Notes under the pieces: model-generated | The model's database searches: none | Seen by the model: the letters and a program-made list of their open reading frames with translations, nothing else | Told to the model about the DNA's origin: nothing | Assembly (NCBI RefSeq): GCF_018881605.1 | Contig: NZ_JACVPZ010000001.1 | Coordinates: 682,001 to 746,000, forward strand | Source of the DNA: Polynucleobacter sp. UB-Tiil-W10 | GTDB lineage: Bacteria; Pseudomonadota; Gammaproteobacteria; Burkholderiales; Burkholderiaceae | Direction: 5' to 3' | DNA: 64,000 nucleotides | Program-made: the position numbers and the translations under genes | Part shown: positions 1 through 9,069 of the stretch, in pieces | How the letters are laid out: each line of letters begins with the position of its first letter | Numbering within the stretch: the first letter of the stretch is position 1

Positions 1-804
1 ATCAGATACACGGCGGGTAACAACACCTGCGCCAGTAAAGATTGTTGAAACTTCGCGATCTAAGCCTGGTAGTTTCTTCGCTTTTACACCGCCAATATCT
101 TGCAACTTCTCAGTATTAATTACTGCCGACATTGCGTAAAGTGGAATAGCGCCACCGGTATAACCAGTACCACCTCCACGAGGGATGATGGTCAAACCTA
201 ATGCAATGCAAGCTTTCACCAAGCCAGGAATCTCAGATTCGTAATCAGGCTTTAAAACAACTAGTGGAAACTCCACACGCCAGTCGGTTGCATCAGTAAC
301 GTGCGCAGCACGAGACACGCCATCAAAACAAATATTGTCTGAAGCTGTGTGACGGCCCAACTCCTTGCGAGCGCGTTTACGAATTTGCTCAACTTCCTTA
401 AAGCCATTTTCGAAATTTTCGATGGCGCGATAGGCAGCGCTTAATAGGATATCTACTTGATCTGCAGAATCGCCACTATTGCGCTTCTTCACTTCGCCCA
501 AGCGATGCCATAGTGCATCGATTAATTGTTTGCGACGGTTTGGGCTATCGAGCAAGTCATCTTGCAAGAAAGGGTTGCGCTGAACTACCCAAATATCACC
601 CAAAATTTCAAACAACATCCGTGCCGAACGTCCAGTACGGCGAACGCCGCGCAAGTTATTGAGAACGCGCCATGACTCCTCGCCCAATAAGCGAATAACA
701 ATCTCTCGATCTGAAAAAGAGGTGTAGTTGTAGGGGATTTCGCGAAGACGGGGGGAGCCCGCCTCAGCATCCAACAACTGGTTCAAAGCTAATGGTGCGT
801 TCAT
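1..804 (-). CDS. FAD-linked oxidase with N-terminal DUF3683 domain (5' part only)
   Basis: The first 268 codons of a larger gene are present; the rest lies beyond the left edge of the window. The start ATG is at 802-804. The first ~110 residues resemble the DUF3683 region found at the front of long FAD/FMN-containing dehydrogenases of Burkholderiales. From about residue 150 an FAD_binding_4 (PCMH-type) domain begins, with the flavin-binding loop [12 protein letters not shown] near residue 205. Family members usually continue with a FAD-oxidase C-terminal domain and a CCG/Fe-S domain, giving a glycolate or D-lactate dehydrogenase-like enzyme. The substrate cannot be told from this part. It is divergent from ilvA. 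Confidence 0.85.
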   Translation of the reverse strand, partial: MNAPLALNQLLDAEAGSPRLREIPYNYTSFSDREIVIRLLGEESWRVLNNLRGVRRTGRSARMLFEILGDIWVVQRNPFLQDDLLDSPNRRKQLIDALWHRLGEVKKRNSGDSADQVDILLSAAYRAIENFENGFKEVEQIRKRARKELGRHTASDNICFDGVSRAAHVTDATDWRVEFPLVVLKPDYESEIPGLVKACIALGLTIIPRGGGTGYTGGAIPLYAMSAVINTEKLQDIGGVKAKKLPGLDREVSTIFTGAGVVTRRVSD

Positions 805-938
805 AGCGACATATTCGATAAATAAGCATTTTAATTGAGTGAACCTGATAGTGGCAGGATTCCGAGAAAGTTGCTCCCTGAAGGGATAAACCCTTGCAAA
901 TCTAAGGGCTTAGGAGCCATCCGTGGTACGCTCATTGG

Positions 939-2459
939 ATGGCAACGAACTATTTAAAGAAAATTTTATCGGCTCGCGTCTATGACGTAGCCAGAGAAAC
1001 CGAACTTCAGCCCGCCCCAGAACTGACTAAGCGTTTGGGCAACCAGGTACTTCTCAAAAGGGAGGATAACCAGCCGGTTTTCTCCTTCAAACTCCGTGGC
1101 GCCTATAACAAAATGGCCCATTTACCCCCTGAAGCCTTAAAACGCGGGGTAATAGCTGCTTCGGCGGGTAATCATGCCCAAGGAGTAGCTCTTTCAGCAG
1201 CCAAAATGAAGTGCAAAGCCGTCATCGTGATGCCAGTAACCACTCCAAGCGTCAAAATTGACGCAGTGAAGGCTCGAGGCGGACCTTGGGTAGAAATCAT
1301 TCTTCATGGCGAATCCTATAGTGATGCTTTCAAGTATTCCGAGGTTCTTGGCAAAAAACGGGGCTTAACCTTTGTTCACCCCTTTGACGATCCTGATGTC
1401 ATTGCGGGCCAAGGAACGATCGCCCACGAAATCTTTACTCAATATGAAAAACCCATCGATGCTGTTTTTGTAGCGATTGGTGGTGGTGGTTTGATTGCCG
1501 GTATTGGTGAATACATCAAAGCAATTAGCCCAAAAACAAAAGTCATCGGCGTTCAAGCTTCTGACTCTGACGCCATGAACCAATCACTCAAAGCGAATAA
1601 ACGCATTGAAATGAAAGACGTAGGTTTGTTCTCGGACGGCACTGCGGTGAAATTGGTTGGCAAAGAAACATTCCGAATCTGTAAAAAAGTTGTAGACGAA
1701 ATTGTTACCGTCGACACAGATGAAATCTGTGCGGCCATTAACGATGTCTTTACCGACACTCGCAGCATTCTTGAGCCCGCAGGTGCGCTCGCCATTGCTG
1801 GCATGAAGAAGTATGTAGAGAAGAAACGCATCAAGAAGAAAACCTTGGTGGCTGTGGCTTGCGGGGCCAATATGAACTTTAGCCGCCTACGCTTTGTAGC
1901 TGAACGTGCTGACGTTGGTGAGTTCCGTGAAGCAGTATTTGCCGTAACGATTCCTGAAGAGCGTGGCTCTTTCAAGCGCTTCTGTGAATTACTCGGCAAA
2001 AGAAATGTTACTGAATTCAACTATCGCATTGGCGATCAAAGTGAAGCGCATATTTTTGTCGGTATCAGTACACAAAAATCAGGCGATAGCGAAGCCATTG
2101 CAAAGCATTTCAGAAAAGCAAAATTCGCAACGATTGATCTCACCCATGATGAGTTAGCAAAATCTCATTTACGTCATATGGTTGGCGGACATTCAGCGCT
2201 TGCTAAAGATGAATTACTCTACCGTTTTGAGTTTCCAGAGCGCCCAGGTGCATTGATGAAGTTTCTAACCAGCATGGCGCCTAACTGGAATATTAGTTTG
2301 TTCCACTATCGCAATCACGGGGCTGACTATGGTCGCATTCTGATTGGTATTCAGGTTCCTAAAAATGAGCAGAAGAAATTCCAAAGCTTCTTGGCAACCT
2401 TGGGTTACCCGCACTGGGATGAAACCAATAACCCAGCTTATCGCCTGTTCCTTAAATAA
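939..2459 (+). CDS. ilvA: Threonine ammonia-lyase, biosynthetic (IlvA)
   Basis: This PLP enzyme deaminates threonine to 2-oxobutanoate, the first committed step of isoleucine synthesis. The PLP lysine is K51 in FSFKLRGAY, and the glycine phosphate-binding loop AIGGGGLIAGIG lies near residue 180. The last ~180 residues form two ACT-like regulatory domains (second one around ELLYRFEFPERPGAL), so it is the full-length, isoleucine-inhibitable biosynthetic type rather than the short catabolic one. At 506 aa it matches E. coli IlvA (about 514). No good ribosome binding site is visible directly before the ATG. Confidence 0.96.
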   Translation: MATNYLKKILSARVYDVARETELQPAPELTKRLGNQVLLKREDNQPVFSFKLRGAYNKMAHLPPEALKRGVIAASAGNHAQGVALSAAKMKCKAVIVMPVTTPSVKIDAVKARGGPWVEIILHGESYSDAFKYSEVLGKKRGLTFVHPFDDPDVIAGQGTIAHEIFTQYEKPIDAVFVAIGGGGLIAGIGEYIKAISPKTKVIGVQASDSDAMNQSLKANKRIEMKDVGLFSDGTAVKLVGKETFRICKKVVDEIVTVDTDEICAAINDVFTDTRSILEPAGALAIAGMKKYVEKKRIKKKTLVAVACGANMNFSRLRFVAERADVGEFREAVFAVTIPEERGSFKRFCELLGKRNVTEFNYRIGDQSEAHIFVGISTQKSGDSEAIAKHFRKAKFATIDLTHDELAKSHLRHMVGGHSALAKDELLYRFEFPERPGALMKFLTSMAPNWNISLFHYRNHGADYGRILIGIQVPKNEQKKFQSFLATLGYPHWDETNNPAYRLFLK

Positions 2460-2486
2460 AATTTAATACAGAAGACCAATACTTTC

Positions 2487-3395
2487 ATGTCATACACGCT
2501 TACCGGAAAACTCGTCGTTGCGATCTCTTCGCGCGCCCTGTTTGATTTCGAGGAAGAAAATCGCATCTTCGAATCAACCGATGACAGCGCCTACATGAAG
2601 TTACAGCTGGAACGTCTTAGTGAGGCCGCTCAAAAAGGGGTGGCCTTCCCACTAGTAAAAAAACTACTTGCCTTTAATGAAGAGGGTGACCAGCGGGTAG
2701 AGGTAGTGATTCTCTCTCGCAACGATCCAGTTAGCGGGCTACGTGTATTCCGGTCCGCCGAGCATCATGGATTACATCTTGAACGTGGTGTATTTACTAG
2801 AGGTAGGCCGCCGTATCACTACCTGCGCTCCCTACATGCCAACCTCTTCTTATCTGCAAATGAAGATGATGTGCGGGCAACGATTGATGCAGGATTCCCA
2901 GCGGCTCGGGTGTATCCAGAATCTAGTAAAACTGCTGAGTCTCATCCAAATGAAATTCGTATTGCATTTGACGGAGACGCCGTACTCTTCTCAGATGAAG
3001 CTGAACAAGTCTTCCAGAAAAAAGGGCTTGAAGCTTTTGTTGATCACGAGAGTAAAAAGGTGGACATTCCTCTGCCTCCGGGTCCCTTCAAACCCCTACT
3101 AGAAGCCCTACACAGACTGCAACGCTCTACCAGTGAAAATGGTATGCGCATTCGCACAGCATTAGTAACCGCCCGTTCTGCGCCCGCCCACGAAAGGGCA
3201 ATTCGCACCTTGATGGCATGGGGTATTGATGTAGATGAGGCGATGTTCTTGGGTGGCCTCTCAAAAAGCGAGTTTTTACGAGAATTCGAGCCAGACTTTT
3301 TCTTTGATGATCAAACAGGTCATTGCCAATCGGCAGCATCTGTTGCACCAACAGGCCATGTCGTCTCTGGCGTATCCAATCAACCCAAAAAGTAA
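2487..3395 (+). CDS. 5'-nucleotidase, cN-I-like family (PF06189)
   Basis: The 302-aa protein resembles bacterial members of the cytosolic 5'-nucleotidase I family, which dephosphorylate nucleoside monophosphates. Recognisable parts are the N-terminal LVVAISSRALFDFEEEN stretch, VVILSRNDPVSGLRVF (residues ~75-90), the aspartate-containing IAFDGDAVLFSDEAE segment near residue 155, and a C-terminal FFFDDQTGHC block. These fit a HAD-like fold with Asp nucleophile and Mg-binding acidic residues. It sits 27 bp after ilvA on the same strand and may be cotranscribed. Substrate preference is not predictable from sequence. Confidence 0.78.
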   Translation: MSYTLTGKLVVAISSRALFDFEEENRIFESTDDSAYMKLQLERLSEAAQKGVAFPLVKKLLAFNEEGDQRVEVVILSRNDPVSGLRVFRSAEHHGLHLERGVFTRGRPPYHYLRSLHANLFLSANEDDVRATIDAGFPAARVYPESSKTAESHPNEIRIAFDGDAVLFSDEAEQVFQKKGLEAFVDHESKKVDIPLPPGPFKPLLEALHRLQRSTSENGMRIRTALVTARSAPAHERAIRTLMAWGIDVDEAMFLGGLSKSEFLREFEPDFFFDDQTGHCQSAASVAPTGHVVSGVSNQPKK

Positions 3396-3432
3396 GCAAG
3401 TAGTAACTTAATTCAGTTAATCAAAAATAGTT

Positions 3433-4260
3433 ATGGCAACGTTACCACTCGGACAATCAACGCAATACCCAGATCAGTATGATCCGAGTTTGCTGTTTCC
3501 AATTCCAAGAACTGAGAACAGAAAAAAACTGGGGCTTCAAGAGGGTCGATCATTACCGTTTGTAGGTGTTGATATTTGGAACGCCTTTGAGCTGAGTTGG
3601 CTAAATCAAAAAGGTAAGCCCCAAATTGCACTAGCTGAGTTTCAGATTCCCGCAGACTCACCGAACATGATTGAGTCTAAGTCATTTAAGCTTTATCTCA
3701 ACAGTCTAAATAGCGCACGGTTTGAAGATGAGAATGAAGTGAAAGAGCGACTCACCACAGACTTATCTGCAGTTGCTGGCAGCAAGATCACGACACGCAT
3801 CAATCCAACTGAAGCAGTTTCTAAAAAAGGATTGCAGGAGATGGGTGGCATTTTGATGGATCGGCTCGATATTGAAGTAGACCCCAGTCTGCCAGCAGAC
3901 CCAAGTTTATTGGGCGTCAACGAATCATTTGGTCCAATCGAGCAGTGCTTGGTCTCACACCTACTGAAATCTAACTGCCCCGTTACAGGCCAACCAGATT
4001 GGGCTAGCGTGCAAATACGTTACCAAGGCAGGCCAATTCTGGAAGAAGGGTTGCTGCGCTACCTCATAGGCTTTAGACAGTTAGGTGAGTTTCATGAGCA
4101 TTGTGTAGAAACCATCTTCACCGATATCAAGCGTGAGTGCAAACCAGAGAAATTATCTGTGTATGCACGCTACACAAGACGCGGTGGCTTAGATATTAAT
4201 CCCTTCCGCACGGATCATAATTCGCCATGGCCAAAGAATATTCGGCATGCAAGGCAGTAA
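3433..4260 (+). CDS. queF: NADPH-dependent 7-cyano-7-deazaguanine reductase (QueF)
   Basis: QueF reduces preQ0 to preQ1 in queuosine tRNA-modification synthesis. At 275 aa it is the long, bimodular (E. coli-like) type. The substrate-binding motif ESKSFKLYLNS is at about residues 81-91. The catalytic cysteine is C182 in SNCPVTGQPDW, with the acid residue D189 just after it, and FHEHCVE follows further on. The 37-bp upstream gap is too short to hold a preQ1 riboswitch. A strong bidirectional terminator follows the gene. Confidence 0.95.
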   Translation: MATLPLGQSTQYPDQYDPSLLFPIPRTENRKKLGLQEGRSLPFVGVDIWNAFELSWLNQKGKPQIALAEFQIPADSPNMIESKSFKLYLNSLNSARFEDENEVKERLTTDLSAVAGSKITTRINPTEAVSKKGLQEMGGILMDRLDIEVDPSLPADPSLLGVNESFGPIEQCLVSHLLKSNCPVTGQPDWASVQIRYQGRPILEEGLLRYLIGFRQLGEFHEHCVETIFTDIKRECKPEKLSVYARYTRRGGLDINPFRTDHNSPWPKNIRHARQ

Positions 4261-4291
4261 AGATAGTAAACAATTTAAAAAATAAGTAATT

Positions 4292-4327
4292 AAAAACCCC
4301 TTGTAGGAAATCCTAGAAGGGGTTTTT
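4292..4327. terminator. Bidirectional rho-independent terminator between queF and ssb
   Basis: AAAAACCCCTT pairs with AAGGGGTTTTT. The stem continues inside with TAGG/CCTA after one G-G mismatch, around an AAAT loop. Both strands end in a T run, so it can serve both the plus-strand queF and the minus-strand ssb, which converge here. Confidence 0.85.
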
Positions 4328-4373
4328 GCTATAGAACTCACCAGCTAATAACTGATGCACTGCTTAGTAATCA

Positions 4374-4829
4374 TTAAAACGGAATATCATCATCCATTGC
4401 GCCGAGTGAGGCAGCGTTTGAGGCTGCTGGAGCACTGTGCTCAGCCGGCTTTGAGCGTGCATAGCTTTCGCCACCGTCACCGCTTCCGCCTACTGGCTTG
4501 CCACCGAGCATTTGCATGGTTTCTGCAACGATTTCTGTGGAATACTTTTCTTGGCCACTTGCATCAGTCCATTTGCGTGTGCGCAAACGACCTTCAACAT
4601 AAACCTGTGAACCTTTTTTGAGGTACTGACCAGCGATTTCTGCAAGTTTCCCAAAGAATGCAACGCGGTGCCATTCTGTGGTTTCTTTCATTTCGCCAGT
4701 TTGTTTGTCTTTGTAGCGATCAGATGTTGCTACTGAAATGTTTGTAACTGCGTCGCCGCTTGGCATGTAACGCGTCTCTGGATCACGTCCTACGTTACCT
4801 ACGATGATGACCTTATTTACCGAAGCCAT
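4374..4829 (-). CDS. ssb: Single-stranded DNA-binding protein
   Basis: Essential homotetrameric SSB of replication, recombination and repair. The N-terminal OB fold begins [21 protein letters not shown] and runs to about residue 110 ([19 protein letters not shown]). A Gly/Ser/Ala-rich linker follows, then the acidic tail MDDDIPF, the conserved tip that docks partner proteins. Its length of 151 aa is shorter than E. coli SSB (178) because the linker is short. ssb, the MFS transporter and divergent uvrA form a common neighbourhood. I saw no convincing LexA box between them. Confidence 0.97.
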   Translation of the reverse strand: MASVNKVIIVGNVGRDPETRYMPSGDAVTNISVATSDRYKDKQTGEMKETTEWHRVAFFGKLAEIAGQYLKKGSQVYVEGRLRTRKWTDASGQEKYSTEIVAETMQMLGGKPVGGSGDGGESYARSKPAEHSAPAASNAASLGAMDDDIPF

Positions 4830-4911
4830 GTTGTCTCCCGAAGAAAAAATAATACTGTTATTGCTGCTGAAAAATAAACTGCTCGCTTTAATTTAATCCA
4901 TGAAGCTGCGG

Positions 4912-6096
4912 TTATGTCTTGGTGGCTACATCCCTCGATTCTGTTGCTCTCGTTGGCATTTCACCCATCGACCAAGCAATTATAAGCCAGCAAACCAGGA
5001 GCACTGCACCCATAGCAAAGACCGATAAATCACCATGGCTATCCATCAAATAACCCCCAATTACGGCACCTGAGAAGAGGCCAATCGATTGCGTAGTGTT
5101 GTAAACACCCAATGCGGTGCCTTTTGATTCTTTAGCAAAACGCGATACCAGTGAAGGCTGTAAAGCTTCGAGCAGATTAAAACCTACAAAATAAACAAGT
5201 AATGCGGTTGCAATCGTCATCACTGAATGTGCTTGCGTAAAGATTATTTCTGCAACCAACAATAAAACAATCGCAATTAGCAAAACGGTTCTTAGCTGCT
5301 GCCGCTTCTCACCGTAAATTATCGCGGGTGCCATGAAGACAAATGACAGCAGCACTACAGGAAGATAAATTTCCCAATGAGAAGAGAGCGGCAATCCCGC
5401 CTGCACCAACAAACGCGGCACCACCAAGAACATAGCCACTTGAGTTGCATGCAATACAAATACACCCAGATTTAAGCGCATCAAATCTGGTCGGAAGAAA
5501 ACTTCTTTCAATGAAGCTTGCTGAACTTTTGCTTCTGGCTTGCTAGTGGGTAAAACATAATAGGTAACGAACATCGCAATAACGCCCAACACCGCAAGAA
5601 CTATAAAAATTCCGCCAAGACTAATCGCGCGATAAATCGGTGCGGCAATGACTAAGGACAAGGCGAACGAGAGGGCAATACTGCCGCCCACCAATGCCAT
5701 GGCTCGGGTACGAACCTGCTCACGAGTCAAATCCGCTACCCAAGCAGAAATCGCTGCCGAGACAGCGCCAGCACCCATAATCCCTCGACCAATGGCAATC
5801 CAGAGCAAATCATCTTTGGCAGCGCAAATTAAGGCTCCAGCCACAAATAGGGATAAGCCCCATAAAACGACCGGTTTACGCCCTATTCGGTCCGATAAAC
5901 GCCCTAAAGGGATATAAAAACAGGCTTGGACGATATTGAAGATTCCAAGGGTCAAGCCCACCCAAAGGGCGTGTTCGCCACCCGGCAAGCCCCGCGCATG
6001 AATGCTGAAGATGGGCAATAGCAAAAACAGGCCCAACATGCGTAGGCCAAAGATGCCTGCTAAGGCCAGAGTAGATCGGAGTTCAGAAGGATTCAT
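4912..6096 (-). CDS. MFS transporter
   Basis: A 394-aa inner-membrane protein with about 12 hydrophobic helices. The MFS signature between TM2 and TM3 is visible as GRLSDRIGRKPVVLWG (about residues 63-78). The second half has the looser repeat ending FSGAVIGGYLMDSHGDLSVF. It resembles drug-efflux-type MFS proteins often found between ssb and uvrA in Burkholderiales, but the substrate cannot be inferred. It ends 83 bp upstream of ssb on the same strand and is divergent from uvrA. Confidence 0.88.
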   Translation of the reverse strand: MNPSELRSTLALAGIFGLRMLGLFLLLPIFSIHARGLPGGEHALWVGLTLGIFNIVQACFYIPLGRLSDRIGRKPVVLWGLSLFVAGALICAAKDDLLWIAIGRGIMGAGAVSAAISAWVADLTREQVRTRAMALVGGSIALSFALSLVIAAPIYRAISLGGIFIVLAVLGVIAMFVTYYVLPTSKPEAKVQQASLKEVFFRPDLMRLNLGVFVLHATQVAMFLVVPRLLVQAGLPLSSHWEIYLPVVLLSFVFMAPAIIYGEKRQQLRTVLLIAIVLLLVAEIIFTQAHSVMTIATALLVYFVGFNLLEALQPSLVSRFAKESKGTALGVYNTTQSIGLFSGAVIGGYLMDSHGDLSVFAMGAVLLVCWLIIAWSMGEMPTRATESRDVATKT

Positions 6097-6133
6097 GGGA
6101 AAGAGCTATATTAACAAGTTACGCTAAAAAAAC

Positions 6134-9031
6134 ATGAATAACGAAATCAAGATCCGCGGTGCCCGCACCCACAACCTCAAAAACATCAATCTAGACATCC
6201 CTAGAGAGAAACTTGTTGTCCTGACTGGCTTATCGGGTTCAGGCAAAAGCTCCTTGGCTTTTGACACCCTTTATGCCGAAGGTCAACGCCGCTATGTTGA
6301 GTCGCTCTCAGCATATGCCCGTCAGTTTTTACAACTGATGGAAAAGCCAGACGTCGACACGATTGAAGGTCTTTCACCTGCAATTTCGATTGAACAAAAA
6401 GCCACAAGTCACAATCCGCGCTCTACCGTTGGTACTGTTACAGAAATCCATGATTACTTGCGTTTGTTATTTGCGCGCGCTGGCACGCCGCATTGCCCAG
6501 ATCATGATCTTCCATTAGAAGCTCAAAGCGTTTCGCAAATGGTCGATACCGTTCTCTCAATGCCAGAAGATACGAAGTTGATGATTCTGGCGCCCGTGGT
6601 TAGTGAGCGTAAGGGTGAGTTCGTTGACCTCTTTCAAGACCTGCAAGCGCAAGGCTTTGTGCGCTTCCGCGTGCGCTCTGGTGGGGGCACAGCAAACGTA
6701 GCGAAAGCCGAGATTTTTGAAGTGGATCAATTACCAACTCTCAAAAAGAATGATAAGCACTCTATTGAAGTAGTAGTGGATCGCATTAAAGTGCGACCTG
6801 ATATTCAGCAACGCTTGGCAGAATCTTTTGAGACAGCCTTGCGCCTAGCCGATGGTAAAGCCATGATCGTCGATATGGATACTGGCAAAGAGATGATCTT
6901 CTCTAGCAAGTTTGCTTGCCCAGTTTGCTCATACTCCTTACAAGAGTTAGAGCCGCGCCTCTTCTCCTTCAACAATCCGATGGGTGCCTGCCCTTCATGT
7001 GACGGCCTGGGTCATCAGTCTTTCTTTGATCCAAAACGTATCGTTGCCCATCCTGATTTATCGCTTGCCTCTGGTGCCATCAAAGGCTGGGACCGCCGTA
7101 ATCAGTTCTATTTCAAATTACTACAGACACTTGCTAAGCATGGTGGCTTTGATGTTGAAAAGCCATTTGAAACTCTCAATAAGAAACAGCAAGATCTCAT
7201 TCTCCTAGGCTCTGGTGATGTCACCATTCCATTTGAATATATCAACGAACGTGGCAAGAACAGCATTCGCGAACACGCTTTCGAAGGCATTGTTGCGAAC
7301 TTTGAAAGACGCTATCGCGAAACCGACTCCATGACAGTTCGTGAAGAACTATCGCGCTATCAGAATGTTCAAACCTGCCCAGAATGTAACGGCAGCCGTT
7401 TACGCAAAGAAGCGCGCTTTGTCAAAGTAGGCGAGAAGAAACAATCTCGTGCAATTTATGAGATCAGCGCTTTACCACTGAAAGAAGCTAAAGAATATTT
7501 CGAAACCCTTGAACTCAAAGGCGCTAAGCGTGAAATCGCTGACAAGATCGTCAAAGAGATTGGTGCACGTCTACGCTTCTTAAATGACGTAGGTCTGGAC
7601 TACCTCTCCCTGGAGCGTAGTGCCGATACTCTTTCAGGTGGAGAAGCTCAACGTATTCGACTGGCAAGCCAGATAGGCTCTGGCTTAACGGGGGTGATGT
7701 ATGTATTGGATGAACCTTCGATTGGCTTGCATCAACGCGATAACGATCGCCTGATCGGCACCCTAAAGCACTTACGTGATTTAGGTAATAGTGTTTTAGT
7801 CGTTGAGCATGATGAAGATATGATTCGAGCCTCTGACTGGGTAATTGATATCGGCCCTGGCGCTGGCATTCATGGCGGTGAGGTAGTCGCACAAGGCACA
7901 CCTGCCGAAGTGGAAGCAAACCCGAACTCCTTGACGGGCGCTTACCTCGCTGGGCGTGAAGCGATTGCCGTTCCAGAAAAGCGTATTCCTGTAAGTGATC
8001 GCTTTTTGGAAATCATTGGCGCTCGTGGCAATAATTTGCAATCAGTGCACGCAAAGATTCCAGTAGGCCTATTAACCTGCGTTACTGGCGTATCAGGTTC
8101 CGGTAAATCCACTCTAATTAATGACACCCTGCATCATGCAGTCGCTCACCATCTCTATGGCTCGAATGCAGAGCCCGCAGCACATGATGCAATCAAAGGT
8201 TTAGAGCACTTCGATAAAGTCATTAGTGTCGACCAATCCCCGATTGGCAGAACCCCACGCTCTAACCCAGCCACTTATACGGGGTTATTTACTCCAATTA
8301 GAGAACTCTTTGCAGGTGTTCCTGCTTCGCGCGAACGGGGCTATGAAGCTGGTCGCTTCTCTTTTAACGTGAAGGGCGGTCGCTGTGATTCTTGTGAAGG
8401 CGATGGCGTTCTCAAAGTTGAGATGCATTTCTTGCCTGACGTTTATGTTCCGTGTGATGTTTGTCACGGCAAACGCTACAACCGCGAGACCTTAGACATT
8501 CGCTACAAGGGTAAGAATATTCATGAAGTGTTGTCGATGACTATCGAACAAGCGCATGAATTTTTTGAAGCAGTCCCCGTAGTGAAGCGCAAACTCAAAA
8601 CGCTGCTAGATGTTGGCTTGGGTTATGTGAAGCTTGGACAAAGCGCAACCACCTTATCCGGTGGCGAGGCGCAACGCGTGAAACTCTCTCTCGAACTTTC
8701 TAAGCGTGATACCGGCAGAACTCTATATATCCTGGATGAACCAACTACTGGTTTGCATTTCCATGACATTCAGTTACTGCTTACAGTGATTCAAACACTA
8801 AAGAAACAAGGCAACACGATTGTCATCATTGAGCACAATCTTGATGTTATTAAGACTGCGGATTGGATTATTGACTTAGGACCTAAAGGTGGTGCTGGCG
8901 GTGGGCAAATCATTGCTACCGGCACACCAGAAGACGTGGCTAAAAACGAGTTGAGTTTTACGGGTCACTACTTAGCACCATTGCTAACTCGTAAAGCTCC
9001 TACTCCTGCAGCCGGCAAAAAGAAGAAATAA
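6134..9031 (+). CDS. uvrA: Excinuclease ABC subunit A (UvrA)
   Basis: Damage-sensing ATPase of nucleotide excision repair, acting with UvrB and UvrC. Two ABC modules are seen: Walker [10 protein letters not shown] (residues ~32-40) and GVSGSGKST (near 655), each with an LSGGEAQR signature and a D-E-P Walker B ([20 protein letters not shown]). Zinc-finger cysteine pairs are present in both halves (CPVC/CPSC near 258-285, CDSC/CDVC near 755-780). Its 965 aa is longer than E. coli UvrA (940) mainly through a basic C-terminal tail ending in lysines. Confidence 0.98.
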   Translation: MNNEIKIRGARTHNLKNINLDIPREKLVVLTGLSGSGKSSLAFDTLYAEGQRRYVESLSAYARQFLQLMEKPDVDTIEGLSPAISIEQKATSHNPRSTVGTVTEIHDYLRLLFARAGTPHCPDHDLPLEAQSVSQMVDTVLSMPEDTKLMILAPVVSERKGEFVDLFQDLQAQGFVRFRVRSGGGTANVAKAEIFEVDQLPTLKKNDKHSIEVVVDRIKVRPDIQQRLAESFETALRLADGKAMIVDMDTGKEMIFSSKFACPVCSYSLQELEPRLFSFNNPMGACPSCDGLGHQSFFDPKRIVAHPDLSLASGAIKGWDRRNQFYFKLLQTLAKHGGFDVEKPFETLNKKQQDLILLGSGDVTIPFEYINERGKNSIREHAFEGIVANFERRYRETDSMTVREELSRYQNVQTCPECNGSRLRKEARFVKVGEKKQSRAIYEISALPLKEAKEYFETLELKGAKREIADKIVKEIGARLRFLNDVGLDYLSLERSADTLSGGEAQRIRLASQIGSGLTGVMYVLDEPSIGLHQRDNDRLIGTLKHLRDLGNSVLVVEHDEDMIRASDWVIDIGPGAGIHGGEVVAQGTPAEVEANPNSLTGAYLAGREAIAVPEKRIPVSDRFLEIIGARGNNLQSVHAKIPVGLLTCVTGVSGSGKSTLINDTLHHAVAHHLYGSNAEPAAHDAIKGLEHFDKVISVDQSPIGRTPRSNPATYTGLFTPIRELFAGVPASRERGYEAGRFSFNVKGGRCDSCEGDGVLKVEMHFLPDVYVPCDVCHGKRYNRETLDIRYKGKNIHEVLSMTIEQAHEFFEAVPVVKRKLKTLLDVGLGYVKLGQSATTLSGGEAQRVKLSLELSKRDTGRTLYILDEPTTGLHFHDIQLLLTVIQTLKKQGNTIVIIEHNLDVIKTADWIIDLGPKGGAGGGQIIATGTPEDVAKNELSFTGHYLAPLLTRKAPTPAAGKKKK

Positions 9032-9069
9032 TTAAGGCAATAACAATCATTGACGTTATTACATTGATC

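Noticed and set aside
805-938. Divergent promoters between the FAD oxidase gene and ilvA
   Set aside because: Only partial -10-like matches (such as TAAAAT on the minus strand) without a supporting -35; not strong enough to list.
1553-2020. 155-codon antisense frame in ilvA
   Set aside because: It lies wholly within a strongly conserved coding sequence and its translation is low-complexity Ser/Thr-rich, as expected of an antisense shadow.
3396-3432. Possible preQ1 riboswitch before queF
   Set aside because: The gap is only 37 bp, AT-rich, and shows no hairpin plus downstream pseudoknot pattern.
4830-4911. LexA (SOS) box between ssb and the MFS gene, or before uvrA
   Set aside because: No CTGT-N8-ACAG match was found in 4830-4911 or 6097-6133.
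9039-9060. Hairpin AATAAC/GTTATT between uvrA and the antiporter gene
   Set aside because: Only 6 AT-rich pairs with a 10-nt loop and no T tract; too weak to call a terminator.
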